Shown here one piece after another: positions 1 through 8,546 of a stretch of DNA of 64,000 nucleotides. This DNA comes from Allostella sp. ATCC 35155 (GTDB taxonomy: Bacteria > Pseudomonadota > Alphaproteobacteria > ATCC43930 > Allostellaceae). Numbering within the stretch: position 1 is the first letter of the stretch; every line of letters starts with the position of its first letter. Position numbers and translations under genes: made by a program. The notes under the pieces were generated by a model. The model was not told the DNA's origin, did no database searches, and saw only the letters and a program-made list of their open reading frames with translations. The stretch spans positions 425,001-489,000 of the forward strand of contig AP019701.1 of the NCBI GenBank assembly GCA_006738865.1, in the 5' to 3' direction.

Positions 1-320
1 CGACCCTGTCGGCCCGGGTCGGCTCGATCGGGGACAACCGCCTCGGCGGCTGGTACGGCTATCGGGCCTCCAAGGCGGCGCTCAACCAACTGGTGCGGAC
101 CGCCGCGATCGAGCTGGCGCGCCGGGCGCCTGACGCGGTCTGCCTCTCCCTGCACCCTGGGACAGTGGCGACCGGGCTGTCCGCGCCCTTCGTCCAAGCG
201 GGGCCGAACCTCCACACCGCGCAGGCAGCCGCCGCCCATCTGCTGGCGGTGTTGAACCGGGTCGGCCCGCAGCACACCGGCAGTTTCCTCGACTGGCGCG
301 GCGAACCCATCCCTTGGTGA
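1..320 (+). CDS. Short-chain dehydrogenase/reductase, C-terminal part
   Basis: The gene enters from the left edge, reading in the frame that starts at base 3. The visible part is about 105 residues. It carries the SDR active-site pattern YGYRASKAALN (Tyr-x3-Lys), followed by ELARRAPDAVCLSLHPGTVATGL, the usual region after the catalytic helix in which PG-T-V-T contacts the nicotinamide. The short C-terminal tail (GSFLDWRGEPIPW) resembles the C-signal/CsgA-like SDRs of about 230–250 residues. An NAD(P)-dependent oxidoreductase in the cytoplasm is the safe call, and the substrate cannot be read from this fragment. The glycine-rich cofactor motif lies outside the window. Confidence 0.85.
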   Translation, partial: TLSARVGSIGDNRLGGWYGYRASKAALNQLVRTAAIELARRAPDAVCLSLHPGTVATGLSAPFVQAGPNLHTAQAAAAHLLAVLNRVGPQHTGSFLDWRGEPIPW

Positions 321-366
321 GCAGGCCTTGCGTCTCCTGCGGTCCTGCTAGTGCTGCCGGTCGGGC

Positions 367-1929
367 CTATCCTCGGAGGGCGCGGCGCAGCACTTTGCCG
401 GTCGCGGTCTTGGGCAGGCTGTCGCGGAACTCGACGCGTCGCGGGTACTTGAAGGGCGCGATCTGGCTCTTCACGAACGCCTGCAGCTCGGCGGCCAGAG
501 CGGGCGAGGCCGCGACGCCGGCGCGCACCACGATCACCGCCTTGATGATCTCCCCGCGGTCGGCATCGGGCGCGGGGACGACCGCGCATTCGGCGACGGC
601 CGGATGGCGCGATAGGGCCTGCTCGACCTCGAACGGCCCGACCCGGTAGCCGGCCGTGTTGATCACGTCGTCCGATCGTCCGACGAAGGCGAAGGTGCCG
701 TCGGCGCGCTGCTCTGCCTGGTCCTCCGTCAGGTACCAGTCGCCGCGCAGCGATCCGCCCTCCGTCAGTCGGCCGTCGACGAGATAGCCCAGCATCAATC
801 CCGGGTGCCGGCGGTCGACGCCGATGATGCCCGGCGTGCCGGGAGCCACCGCGTCGCCGGCCTCGTCGACCAGCGCGATGCGGTTGCCCGGGAAGGGCTG
901 GCCCATGCCGGGATCGCGGCCGCTGTCGCCGGGGCGCGCGCACAGCATCATCGGGGTCTCGGTCTGGCCGTATCCGCCGACGAGCTCCGAGCCGGTCAGC
1001 GCGCGCCAGCGCTCGAAGAGATCGGCGGTGACCGCTTCGCCGGCCGACACGGTCAGGCGCAGGCTTGAGAACGCGGCGCCGTCCGCGCCCGAGAGCAGGA
1101 TCCGGCGGATTTCCGTCGCTGACAGGCAGAGGTGGGTAATGCCGTACCGCGCGACCTCGCGCACGACGATCTCGGGCGAGGGCGCCTCGTGCATGAATGC
1201 GGTCGCGCCGTGGTACCAGGCGCCGAACAGCTGGGTCGTCGCCGCCTTGGTCCAGCCCGTGTCGGTGGTCGCCCAGACGAGATCGCCGCGGCCGAGCCCC
1301 AGCCATCGCCAGGGCTGCCAGCAGCGGGCCAGCACCCCGCGTGCCGCATGGATCACGGCCTTGGGCGCGCCCGTCGAGCCCGAGGTGAAGTAGGCGAGCG
1401 CCGGGCGGTCGATCGGCATCGGCTCCGGCGGGCAGCTGCCGGCGCCCGGCCGCAGCCAGGGCCAGCCGGTCAGGTCGGCATCGACGCAGAAGCGGTGCGG
1501 CAGCCGGTCGGCGCAGGTGCGGAACTTCTCGATCCCGGCCGCTGCCGTGATCGCGCCGACGATGCCGGCCGCCGCGACCCGGTGGGCGATCTCCTCGGCC
1601 GACAGCATCCAGACCGACGGGACCGGCACGATGCCGGCATGCATGCAGGCCGTCATGGCGATGTGCCATTCGGGAACGCGCGGCAACAGCACCAGAACCC
1701 GGTCGCCCGGTCGTAGTCCGGCCGCCAGCAGCGAAGCCGCGGTGCCCGCGACCTGGGCCGCCGCCTCGGCGTAGGAGATCCGGATCTCCCGGTCGTCGCG
1801 TCCGCGCCAGACGATCGCCGGGCTGAGCGGTTGCTCGGCCGCGCGCGCGGCCAGCGCGTCGCCGGCGAAGTTGAAGCGTTCCGGGAGGTCCCACCGGAAC
1901 GGGCGCTCTGTGCCTGGTGCCTCGATCAT
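367..1929 (-). CDS. AMP-dependent acyl-CoA synthetase (ANL superfamily)
   Basis: This 520-residue protein would activate a carboxylic acid through an acyl-AMP and load it on CoA. The P-loop-like motif YFTSGSTGAPKAVIH is near residues 178–192, the aromatic/acid motif GYGQTETP near 320, and the catalytic lysine of the C-terminal domain in PKTATGKVLRR near 513. Length and motif spacing fit medium-chain/acetyl-type synthetases. I chose the ATG at 1929 (MIEAPGTERPF), because the upstream extension is arginine/proline-rich and non-family-like. It is divergent from the quinone oxidoreductase gene with only 38 bp between the starts, so both promoters lie in or overlap the coding ends. The exact acid used is not evident. 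Confidence 0.9.
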   Translation of the reverse strand: MIEAPGTERPFRWDLPERFNFAGDALAARAAEQPLSPAIVWRGRDDREIRISYAEAAAQVAGTAASLLAAGLRPGDRVLVLLPRVPEWHIAMTACMHAGIVPVPSVWMLSAEEIAHRVAAAGIVGAITAAAGIEKFRTCADRLPHRFCVDADLTGWPWLRPGAGSCPPEPMPIDRPALAYFTSGSTGAPKAVIHAARGVLARCWQPWRWLGLGRGDLVWATTDTGWTKAATTQLFGAWYHGATAFMHEAPSPEIVVREVARYGITHLCLSATEIRRILLSGADGAAFSSLRLTVSAGEAVTADLFERWRALTGSELVGGYGQTETPMMLCARPGDSGRDPGMGQPFPGNRIALVDEAGDAVAPGTPGIIGVDRRHPGLMLGYLVDGRLTEGGSLRGDWYLTEDQAEQRADGTFAFVGRSDDVINTAGYRVGPFEVEQALSRHPAVAECAVVPAPDADRGEIIKAVIVVRAGVAASPALAAELQAFVKSQIAPFKYPRRVEFRDSLPKTATGKVLRRALRG

Positions 1930-1967
1930 GACAGTCTCGCCTCTTCCCCGGACTTGGAGGTGCACGG

Positions 1968-2957
1968 ATGCGTGCGGTCGTGGTGCGTGAATTCGGCCCG
2001 AGCGGCCATCGGATCGAGGACTTGCCGGACCCCGAGCCGGCCGCCGGCGAGGTCGTGATCGCGGTCGAGGCGGCGGGATTGAACTTCCCGGACCTGCTCG
2101 TCGTCGAGGGCCGGTATCAGGTCCTCCCCGCGCTGCCGTTCGTGCCGGGGAAGGAACTGGCTGGGCGCATCGTCGCAATCGGCGCGGGAGCGGGCGGGCT
2201 GGCCGTCGGGCAACGGGTGATGGCGACCGTCGAGAGCGGCGCCTTCGCTGGTCGCGTCGCCGTTCCCGCCGGGCAGTGCGTCCCGGTTCCGGCGGGAATC
2301 GCGGCCGATGAGGCGGCCGCGCTCGGGCTCGCCTGCCTCACCGCCTATTTCGCGCTGATCGACCGCGCCGGCTTCGCGCCCGGCGACCGCGTCCTCGTAA
2401 CCGGCGCGACCGGTGCCGTCGGCACCGCGGCCGTGCATCTCGTGCGGGCGCTGGGTGGCCGGGCGTTCGCCGGGATCGGCAGCCCGGCCAAGCGCGATGC
2501 CGCTACCGCGCTCGGCGCCGAGGCGGTGATCGACTTCTCGGGCCCCGACGCGCGCAATGCCGTGCGCGATCAGGTCCGCGCCGCCGCCGGGCCGGAGGGC
2601 GTCGACATCGTGCTCGACATGGTGGGCGGAGCGGCCTTCGACGCAGCCTTGCGCTGCCTCGGCTGGCGCGGCCGCCTGATCGTCGTCGGCTTCGCATCCG
2701 GCACCATTCCCAGCGTCGCCGCGAACTACCTGCTGGTCCGGCAGATCGGGGTGCTCGGGATGCAGCTGCGGGACTTCCGCATCCGGCAGCCGGACCGCTA
2801 TCGCGCTGCCCAGGAGGAGATCCTGGCGCTTCGAACATCCGGCCGAGTGCCGGCGCCGCCGATCGAACGATTTGCGCTGGACGACTTCGAGAACGCGTTC
2901 GCCTGCATCCGGGAGCGGCGTGCGATCGGCAAGCTCGTACTGGTTCCCGGCCCATAG
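1968..2957 (+). CDS. NADPH:quinone oxidoreductase / zinc-free medium-chain dehydrogenase
   Basis: This 329-residue protein is a medium-chain reductase of the quinone oxidoreductase branch. It has an N-terminal GroES-like domain (GLNFPDLLVVEGRYQ), a Rossmann fold with VLVTGATGAVGTAAVHL at about residues 141–157, and the C-terminal IERFALDDFENAF typical of this group. The zinc-binding cysteine cluster of alcohol dehydrogenases is absent, which fits NADPH-dependent reduction of quinones or enoyl substrates. It is divergent from the acyl-CoA synthetase, a pairing often seen in acyl-CoA degradation loci, although a shared pathway is inference only. An AGG-containing ribosome site (acttggaggtgcacgg) precedes the ATG. 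Confidence 0.9.
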   Translation: MRAVVVREFGPSGHRIEDLPDPEPAAGEVVIAVEAAGLNFPDLLVVEGRYQVLPALPFVPGKELAGRIVAIGAGAGGLAVGQRVMATVESGAFAGRVAVPAGQCVPVPAGIAADEAAALGLACLTAYFALIDRAGFAPGDRVLVTGATGAVGTAAVHLVRALGGRAFAGIGSPAKRDAATALGAEAVIDFSGPDARNAVRDQVRAAAGPEGVDIVLDMVGGAAFDAALRCLGWRGRLIVVGFASGTIPSVAANYLLVRQIGVLGMQLRDFRIRQPDRYRAAQEEILALRTSGRVPAPPIERFALDDFENAFACIRERRAIGKLVLVPGP

Positions 2958-2989
2958 GCCGGGGACGAACGCGCAGGTTTGGAATGACC

Positions 2990-3058
2990 GCCGTTGCATG
3001 AATTGCCGTTGCATGACCGCAGAATCTGTACCAACATTCGGCCCACTGTTCCAACATG
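2990..3058 (+). promoter_or_regulatory. Two sets of direct repeats upstream of the TRAP/hydantoinase operon
   Basis: GCCGTTGCATGA occurs perfectly at 2990–3001 and again at 3005–3016 (15-bp period). A second pair, TGTACCAACATT at 3027–3038 and TGTTCCAACATG at 3047–3058, matches at 10 of 12 positions with a 20-bp period. They fill the 120-bp gap directly upstream of the MmgE/PrpD start, the expected position for operator sites of the IclR-type regulator encoded in the same operon. Binding by that regulator is inference. Confidence 0.4.
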
Positions 3059-3077
3059 CTGAACGGACGGCCGGAAC

Positions 3078-4505
3078 ATGGATGCCATCGAACCGCTTCT
3101 CGACTTCGGCCTGGGCCTCCGGTTCCAGGACATTCCGGCCGAGCTGATCGAACGAACGAAGCTCGGGATCCTCGATACGCTCGCGGCGACCGTGGCCGGC
3201 GCCACCGGCCAGTCGGTACCCGAGCTGACGAATCTCGCGATGGGGTGGGGCGGTGCGCCGGAGGCCACGCTCGCCAGCAACGGCGAGCGCCTGCCGGTGC
3301 CGCTGGCGACGCTGGTCAACGGCATGGCCGGCCGGGCCTGGGACCTCGACGACGTCCACGAGCAGAACACCTGCCACACCACGGTCAACGTGGTGGCGCC
3401 GGCCCTGGCGCTGGCCGAGGCGCGGGGCGGGGTCGACGGACGGGCGCTGCTGGCGGCGGTCCTGGTCGGCAGCGAGTTTATCTGCCGCATGGCCGCCGCG
3501 CCGCGGCTCAGCTTCAGCTTCACCGGGATGTCGCTCAGCTACCAGTGCGGCTATCTCGGAGCGGCGCTCACGGCGGCACGCCTCATCGGGCTCGATCGCG
3601 ACCGGACGCGCCACGCGCTCGGCATCGCCTATGCGCGCCTGGCCGGCAACCAGCAGGGCTATGTCGACGGGGCGACGACGGTGCGGCTGATGCAGGGCGT
3701 GGCGCCCGAGGGCGGCGTCGTGTCGGCGCTGATGGCCGAGTGCGGGATGACGGGCGCCCGCGAAATCCTGGAGGGGCGGTTCGGCTACTACCCCGTGTTC
3801 CATCGCGGCGTCTACGAGCGCGCCGACCTCGTCGATGGGCTCGGCGAGCGCTGGCGCTATCCCGAGACGAGCATCAAGCCCGTCTATCCCTGCTGCAAGT
3901 ACACCCACGGACCGATCGAGGCGACGGTGGAGGCGATGCGCGAACTGGGCGCCGGCGCCGACGCGATCGAGCGCATCGACGTCGTCGTCAGCAACAAGGA
4001 GGTCTATGACCTCGTCTGCCGCACCGAGGAGCAGAAGTGGAACCCGCAGTCGGTGGTCGATGCGCAGTTCAGCCTGCCCTTCACCGTCGCCAGCGCCGCC
4101 GTCCACGGAGCGGTTTCGCTCGACACGTTCCAGCCGGCGGGGCTGGCCGACGCCGCGGTCCGCGCGCTCCTGCCGCGCGTCCGGGTGACGCTCGAGGTCG
4201 AGGCGCAGGGCGAGGGACGGGGAACCTTCCCCATGCCGGGCGTCGTCACGGTGCGGCTCGCCTCGGGGGCGGAGGCCAAGGCGACCAAGGTCTACGTCAC
4301 CGGCCACCCGAACAACCCGATGACCTTCGAGGACGTCGCCCGCAAGTTCCGGATCTGCGCGGACTTCGCGGGGATGGAGCGGTCGGCCGCCGAGCGGGTG
4401 ATCGCGCTGGTCCGCAAGCTCGAGGACGTGCCGGACGCGGCGGAGATCGCACGGCTCGCGGCGGTGCGGCCGGCCGCCGCCGCCCGCCCGCGCTTGGCCG
4501 TCTGA
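3078..4505 (+). CDS. MmgE/PrpD family protein
   Basis: This 475-residue protein belongs to the MmgE/PrpD (2-methylcitrate dehydratase-like) family. The N terminus shows the family pattern IERTKLGILDTLAATVAG. The conserved RAWDLDDVHEQNTCHTTVN follows near residues 90–108, and the C-terminal domain shows the usual SIKPVYPCCKYTHGPIEA stretch. Family members are hydro-lyases or isomerases acting on carboxylic acids, and many are uncharacterised. It is the first gene of a packed plus-strand operon, 13 bp ahead of the TRAP permease, so a role in breaking down the imported compound is likely. This propionate-unrelated context argues against a true PrpD. A second member of the family is cut by the right edge of the window. 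Confidence 0.88.
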   Translation: MDAIEPLLDFGLGLRFQDIPAELIERTKLGILDTLAATVAGATGQSVPELTNLAMGWGGAPEATLASNGERLPVPLATLVNGMAGRAWDLDDVHEQNTCHTTVNVVAPALALAEARGGVDGRALLAAVLVGSEFICRMAAAPRLSFSFTGMSLSYQCGYLGAALTAARLIGLDRDRTRHALGIAYARLAGNQQGYVDGATTVRLMQGVAPEGGVVSALMAECGMTGAREILEGRFGYYPVFHRGVYERADLVDGLGERWRYPETSIKPVYPCCKYTHGPIEATVEAMRELGAGADAIERIDVVVSNKEVYDLVCRTEEQKWNPQSVVDAQFSLPFTVASAAVHGAVSLDTFQPAGLADAAVRALLPRVRVTLEVEAQGEGRGTFPMPGVVTVRLASGAEAKATKVYVTGHPNNPMTFEDVARKFRICADFAGMERSAAERVIALVRKLEDVPDAAEIARLAAVRPAAAARPRLAV

Positions 4506-4518
4506 CCGGGCGCCGCCG

Positions 4519-6408
4519 ATGGTTCCCGCCAATGCTGCGAAGTGGCGAGGCTATGCCGTCTCGGCGTTCGCCATCGGCACCACGATCGTCCACCTCTACG
4601 CCCCGGTCTATGGCCTCTGGGCGTCGCTGCGGCCGGTGTCGGTGGCGCTCTTCACGATCCTGGGGGTGCTGCTCTTCCCGCTGCGGCTGCCCGGAGGACA
4701 GGTCGGGCAACTGGCGGCGAGGGCGATCGACGCGGCGCTGATCGCGGCCGCCGCGGTGGTCGGATACTATGCCGGGTCCGACTACAACGAACTCCAGCTC
4801 CATTCGGGCGACCTGTCGACGACCGACATCGTCCTCGGCATCGCGCTGGCGGCGACGGTCCTCGAACTGACCCGCCGCACGCTCGGGTTCGGCATGGTCG
4901 GGCTGGCCATCGCGGCGCTCTGCTACGCCGTCTTCGGGCAGCACATGCCGATGGTCATCGCCCACAAGGGCGCCGACCTGCCGACCCTCGTCGACTACAT
5001 CTTCATTTTGCCGGAGGGGGTCTACGGCCTGCCGGTCGGTGTCGCCGCCACCTACGTCATCATCTTCGTCCTGTTCGGCAGCCTGCTCGACGCCTGCGGC
5101 GCCGGGCGCTACTTCATCGAGTTCGCCAAGACGCTGCTCGGGCGCACGGCCGGCGGCCCGGCCAAGATGGCCGTCGTATCGAGCGCCTTCATGGGCTCGA
5201 TCTCGGGCAGCGCCGTCGCCAACGTCGTCACCACCGGCACCTTCACCATTCCCCTGATGGTGCGCAGCGGCATGACGCCCCGCGCCGCCGCCGCCGTCGA
5301 GGCATGCGCCTCCACCGGCGGCCTCATTCTGCCTCCGGTCATGGGGGCGGCCGCCTTCGTCATGGGCGACATGCTGGGGATCGGCTACTCGAACGTCGCC
5401 ATCGCCGCGGCAATTCCGGGGCTGCTCTACTATCTCGCGCTGTTCGTCGTCATCCACTACGAGAGCAAGCGCGACGGCCTCAGCGGCATCGTCGGCGAGG
5501 CGATCGTGCCGATCGGGCGGCTGGTGCGCGAGAGCTGGTGGATGTTCCTGCCCATTCTCGTGCTCTTCCTCGCGATCATGCAGCAGATGAGTGCGATGCG
5601 CTCGGCCGGCACGGCGCTGCTCAGCCTCATCGTCCTCGTCGTCGTCGTTCAGGGGCCGCGGCGCGGGCTCCGGGCGATGGTGGAGGCGCTCGACAACTGC
5701 GCCCGCGCCGTCGTGCCGGTGATGATGGCCTGCGCCTGCGCCGGCATCGTCATCGGCGTCATCCTGCTGACCGGCATCGGGCTGCGTTTCACCAGCATCG
5801 TCCTGTCGCTCGCCGGGGATTCCAAGTTCCTGGCGCTGTTCTTCACCATGATCATCACCCTCATCCTCGGGATGGGGCTGCCGGCGACCGCGTCCTACAT
5901 CACGGCGGTCACCCTGGCCGTGCCGGTGCTGAAGACCCTCGGCGTGCCGCCGCTGGCCTCGCACATGTTCGTCCTCTACTACGCCGCCCTCTCGGCGATC
6001 ACGCCGCCCGTCGCGCTGGCGGCCTTCGCGGCCTGCGGCGTCGCCCGCACCCGCTATTCCGGCTGGGGCGGGCAGGAGGTCCGGCTCGGCATCTCCGGCT
6101 ACGTCATTCCCTTCTTCTTCTGCTACGGCACGCCGCTGCTGATCATCGGCAGCGAGCCGGGCGCCATCCTGCAGGCCGCGGTCACGGCGACGCTCGGCGT
6201 CTTCTCCGTCGGCGTCGCCGTCGCGGGCTTCTTCCACACGCGCCTGTCGCCGCTGCAGCGGCTGCCGCTGCTGGCCGGCGGGCTGATGCTGGTCGACCCC
6301 CACTGGCTCACCGACACGGCCGGCCTCGCCCTGATCCTGGTGGTGCTGGGGCCACGGGTGCTGCGCGGGGTGCAGCAGCGGCGCCTGCGCGCCGGGGCCG
6401 ACGCCTGA
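4519..6408 (+). CDS. TRAP transporter fused permease (DctQM-type, TAXI class)
   Basis: This 629-residue integral membrane protein has the small DctQ-like four-helix domain fused ahead of the large DctM-like domain, as is usual for TAXI-type TRAP systems. The large domain shows the characteristic stretch SGSAVANVVTTGTFTIPLM followed by EACASTGGLILPPVMGAAAFVM, and, in the second half, LGMGLPATASYI with YYAALSAITPPVALAAF. These are the paired conserved loops of TRAP membrane subunits. Transport is driven by an ion gradient in the inner membrane and needs a periplasmic binding protein, which is encoded four genes downstream (10278–11261). The substrate is unknown. Confidence 0.93.
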   Translation: MVPANAAKWRGYAVSAFAIGTTIVHLYAPVYGLWASLRPVSVALFTILGVLLFPLRLPGGQVGQLAARAIDAALIAAAAVVGYYAGSDYNELQLHSGDLSTTDIVLGIALAATVLELTRRTLGFGMVGLAIAALCYAVFGQHMPMVIAHKGADLPTLVDYIFILPEGVYGLPVGVAATYVIIFVLFGSLLDACGAGRYFIEFAKTLLGRTAGGPAKMAVVSSAFMGSISGSAVANVVTTGTFTIPLMVRSGMTPRAAAAVEACASTGGLILPPVMGAAAFVMGDMLGIGYSNVAIAAAIPGLLYYLALFVVIHYESKRDGLSGIVGEAIVPIGRLVRESWWMFLPILVLFLAIMQQMSAMRSAGTALLSLIVLVVVVQGPRRGLRAMVEALDNCARAVVPVMMACACAGIVIGVILLTGIGLRFTSIVLSLAGDSKFLALFFTMIITLILGMGLPATASYITAVTLAVPVLKTLGVPPLASHMFVLYYAALSAITPPVALAAFAACGVARTRYSGWGGQEVRLGISGYVIPFFFCYGTPLLIIGSEPGAILQAAVTATLGVFSVGVAVAGFFHTRLSPLQRLPLLAGGLMLVDPHWLTDTAGLALILVVLGPRVLRGVQQRRLRAGADA

Positions 6409-6437
6409 GCCGACACAATCCATTCGAACGGCGAGAG

Positions 6438-8546
6438 ATGGTGATGCGAGGGAACACGGCACGACTCGGTTGCGACATCGGCGGCACATTCACCGACTTC
6501 GTGCTCATCGACGGCGAGACCGGGGCGCTCAGCGTCGAGAAGGTGCTGACGACGCCGGCCGACCCGGCCACCGGCATCTTCGACGGCGTCGGGCAGCTCG
6601 AGCGGGCGACGCCCGGGTTCCTCGCGCGGGCGGCGACGGTCATCCACGGCACCACGCTCGTCATCAACGCCTTGATCGAACGCAAGGGCAGCCGCACGGC
6701 GCTGCTGACCACCCGCGGCTTCCGCGACGTCCTCGAGATGCGCGACGAGCTGCGCTACGACGTCTACGACCTGCAGCTCGAATTCGCGCCGCCGCTCGTC
6801 CCGCGGCGCCTGCGCTACGAGGTCGGCGAGCGCGTCGGCGCCCGCGGCCAGGTGATCGAGCCGCTGGACGAGGCCGCGCTGCCGGCGCTGCTCCAGGCGA
6901 TCCGGGCCGAAGGGGTCGGCGCGCTGGCCGTCGTCTTCCTCCATGCCTATGCCAACCCCGACCACGAGCGCCGGGTCGGGGCCTGGTTCGCCTGCCATGC
7001 GCCCGAGATCGCGGTCTCGCTGTCGAGCGACGTCCTGCCCCGGATCAAGGAGTACCAGCGCACCAGCACGACGGTGGCCAACGCCTACGTCAAGCCGCGG
7101 GTGGCCGCCTATATCGGGCACCTGGAGGACGGCCTGCGCGCGCGCGCGTTTCCTGGTGACCTCTACATCATGCAGTCCAGCGGCGGCGTCATCGAGGCGG
7201 TCAACGCCAAGGCGTTTCCCGTCCGCATCCTGGAATCCGGCCCCGCCGGCGGGGTCGCCGCATCGCGCTGGTGGGGCACGCTGGCCGAAGAGCCGGACCT
7301 CCTCTGCTTCGACATGGGCGGCACCACGGCCAAGCTTTGCGCCGTCGTCGGCGGCGAGCTGCTGGTCACCGACGAGTACGAGGCGGCCCGCCATCAGCAC
7401 TTCAAGAAGGGGTCGGGCATCGCCATCAACGTGCCCGTCCTTGACCTGCTCGAGATCGGCACCGGCGGCGGCAGCATCGCCCGGATCGACCGGCTGGGCC
7501 TGATGAAGGTCGGCCCGCAGAGCGCCGGCGCCGTTCCGGGCCCGGCCTGCTATGGCCGTGGCGGGACGGAGCCGACGGTGACCGACGCCGACGTCGTGCT
7601 CGGCATCCTCGATCCCGACCACTTCCTCGGCGGAGAGATGCGCCTCCACCGCGACGCCGCCCTCGCCGCCGTTGCGGCCGGGGTCGGCGGCCCGCTGGGC
7701 CTTGCCGTCGAGGCGGCGGCGGGTGCCATCCACGACGTCGCGAACGAGGACATGGCGGCGGCGGCACGCCTCCACCTCGCCGAACGGGGGCAGTCGGCCG
7801 AGGGGCTGACGATGGTGGCCTATGGCGGGGCCGGCCCGGTGCACGCGTTCGGGCTGGCCGAAAAGCTGGGCCTGCGCCGGATCCTCGTCCCGCCGGCGGC
7901 CGGCGTCATGTCGGCCCTGGGGATGCTGGTCGCGAACGTCGCGGTCGACCGCTCGCGGACGATGCGCCGGCAGCTGGCGGCGGTCGATCTCGCCGAGCTG
8001 TCCGAGGCCCTGCGCGAGCTCGAGGCGGACGCGGGTGCCCTGCTGCCGCAGGACCAGGCGCGGCCGACCCGGGTCCGGCGGACCGCGGAGATGCGCTACG
8101 CCGGCCAGGGCTACAACGTCCTGGTCGATCTGCCGGTTGCAGCCGACTGGCCCCGGTTCGCGGTCGAGGACCTGCGGGCGGCCTTCGAGGCGTCCTACCG
8201 GCGCGGCTTCGGCCGCGTCTATCCCGACGTCGCGGTCGAACTCGTGAACCTGACCGTCGCGCTGGAGCAGGAGCCGCCGGAGCCCTGGATGCCGACCCTG
8301 CTCGCGCCGGCCGACGCGCCGGTCGAAACGGCCCGCCGGACGTCGCGACTGGTCCATCTTCCCGGCCGCGAGGCCGCGGTCTGCCCGGTCTACGACCGCT
8401 ACCGTCTGCGTCCGGGACATGTCGTGGAGGGGCCGGCGCTGGTCGAGGAACGGGAAACCACGGTGCTTGTCGGCCCCGGCGCCCGGCTCGAGGTCGACCG
8501 GTACGGCATCCTCGTCATCACGCTCGCCGCCGGAGACGCCCGATGA
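6438..8546 (+). CDS. Hydantoinase/oxoprolinase family protein, subunit A
   Basis: This 702-residue protein is the ATP-binding subunit of the HyuA/HyuB group (N-methylhydantoinase, 5-oxoprolinase, acetone carboxylase alternatives). The ASKHA-type phosphate loop RLGCDIGGTFTDFVLIDG is at the N terminus. A second phosphate loop, CFDMGGTTAKLC, lies near residue 290, with TGGGSIARID and the AYGGAGPVHA motif further on. The ATG at 6438 lies after the weak purine tract GGCGAGAG, and 6444 (ATGCGAGGG) is an alternative start. The next gene overlaps it by 4 nt, which suggests translational coupling of a two-subunit enzyme. The reaction would be ATP-dependent opening of a cyclic amide or lactam, but the substrate cannot be fixed from sequence. 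Confidence 0.93.
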   Translation: MVMRGNTARLGCDIGGTFTDFVLIDGETGALSVEKVLTTPADPATGIFDGVGQLERATPGFLARAATVIHGTTLVINALIERKGSRTALLTTRGFRDVLEMRDELRYDVYDLQLEFAPPLVPRRLRYEVGERVGARGQVIEPLDEAALPALLQAIRAEGVGALAVVFLHAYANPDHERRVGAWFACHAPEIAVSLSSDVLPRIKEYQRTSTTVANAYVKPRVAAYIGHLEDGLRARAFPGDLYIMQSSGGVIEAVNAKAFPVRILESGPAGGVAASRWWGTLAEEPDLLCFDMGGTTAKLCAVVGGELLVTDEYEAARHQHFKKGSGIAINVPVLDLLEIGTGGGSIARIDRLGLMKVGPQSAGAVPGPACYGRGGTEPTVTDADVVLGILDPDHFLGGEMRLHRDAALAAVAAGVGGPLGLAVEAAAGAIHDVANEDMAAAARLHLAERGQSAEGLTMVAYGGAGPVHAFGLAEKLGLRRILVPPAAGVMSALGMLVANVAVDRSRTMRRQLAAVDLAELSEALRELEADAGALLPQDQARPTRVRRTAEMRYAGQGYNVLVDLPVAADWPRFAVEDLRAAFEASYRRGFGRVYPDVAVELVNLTVALEQEPPEPWMPTLLAPADAPVETARRTSRLVHLPGREAAVCPVYDRYRLRPGHVVEGPALVEERETTVLVGPGARLEVDRYGILVITLAAGDAR

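Noticed and set aside
3078-4505. 2-methylcitrate dehydratase PrpD
   Set aside because: No prpB or prpC neighbours; the operon carries hydantoinase and TRAP genes, so only the family name is supported.
1926-4532. Long minus-strand open frame opposite the quinone oxidoreductase and MmgE genes
   Set aside because: Composition is arginine/aspartate-rich without any family pattern; the plus-strand genes explain the DNA.
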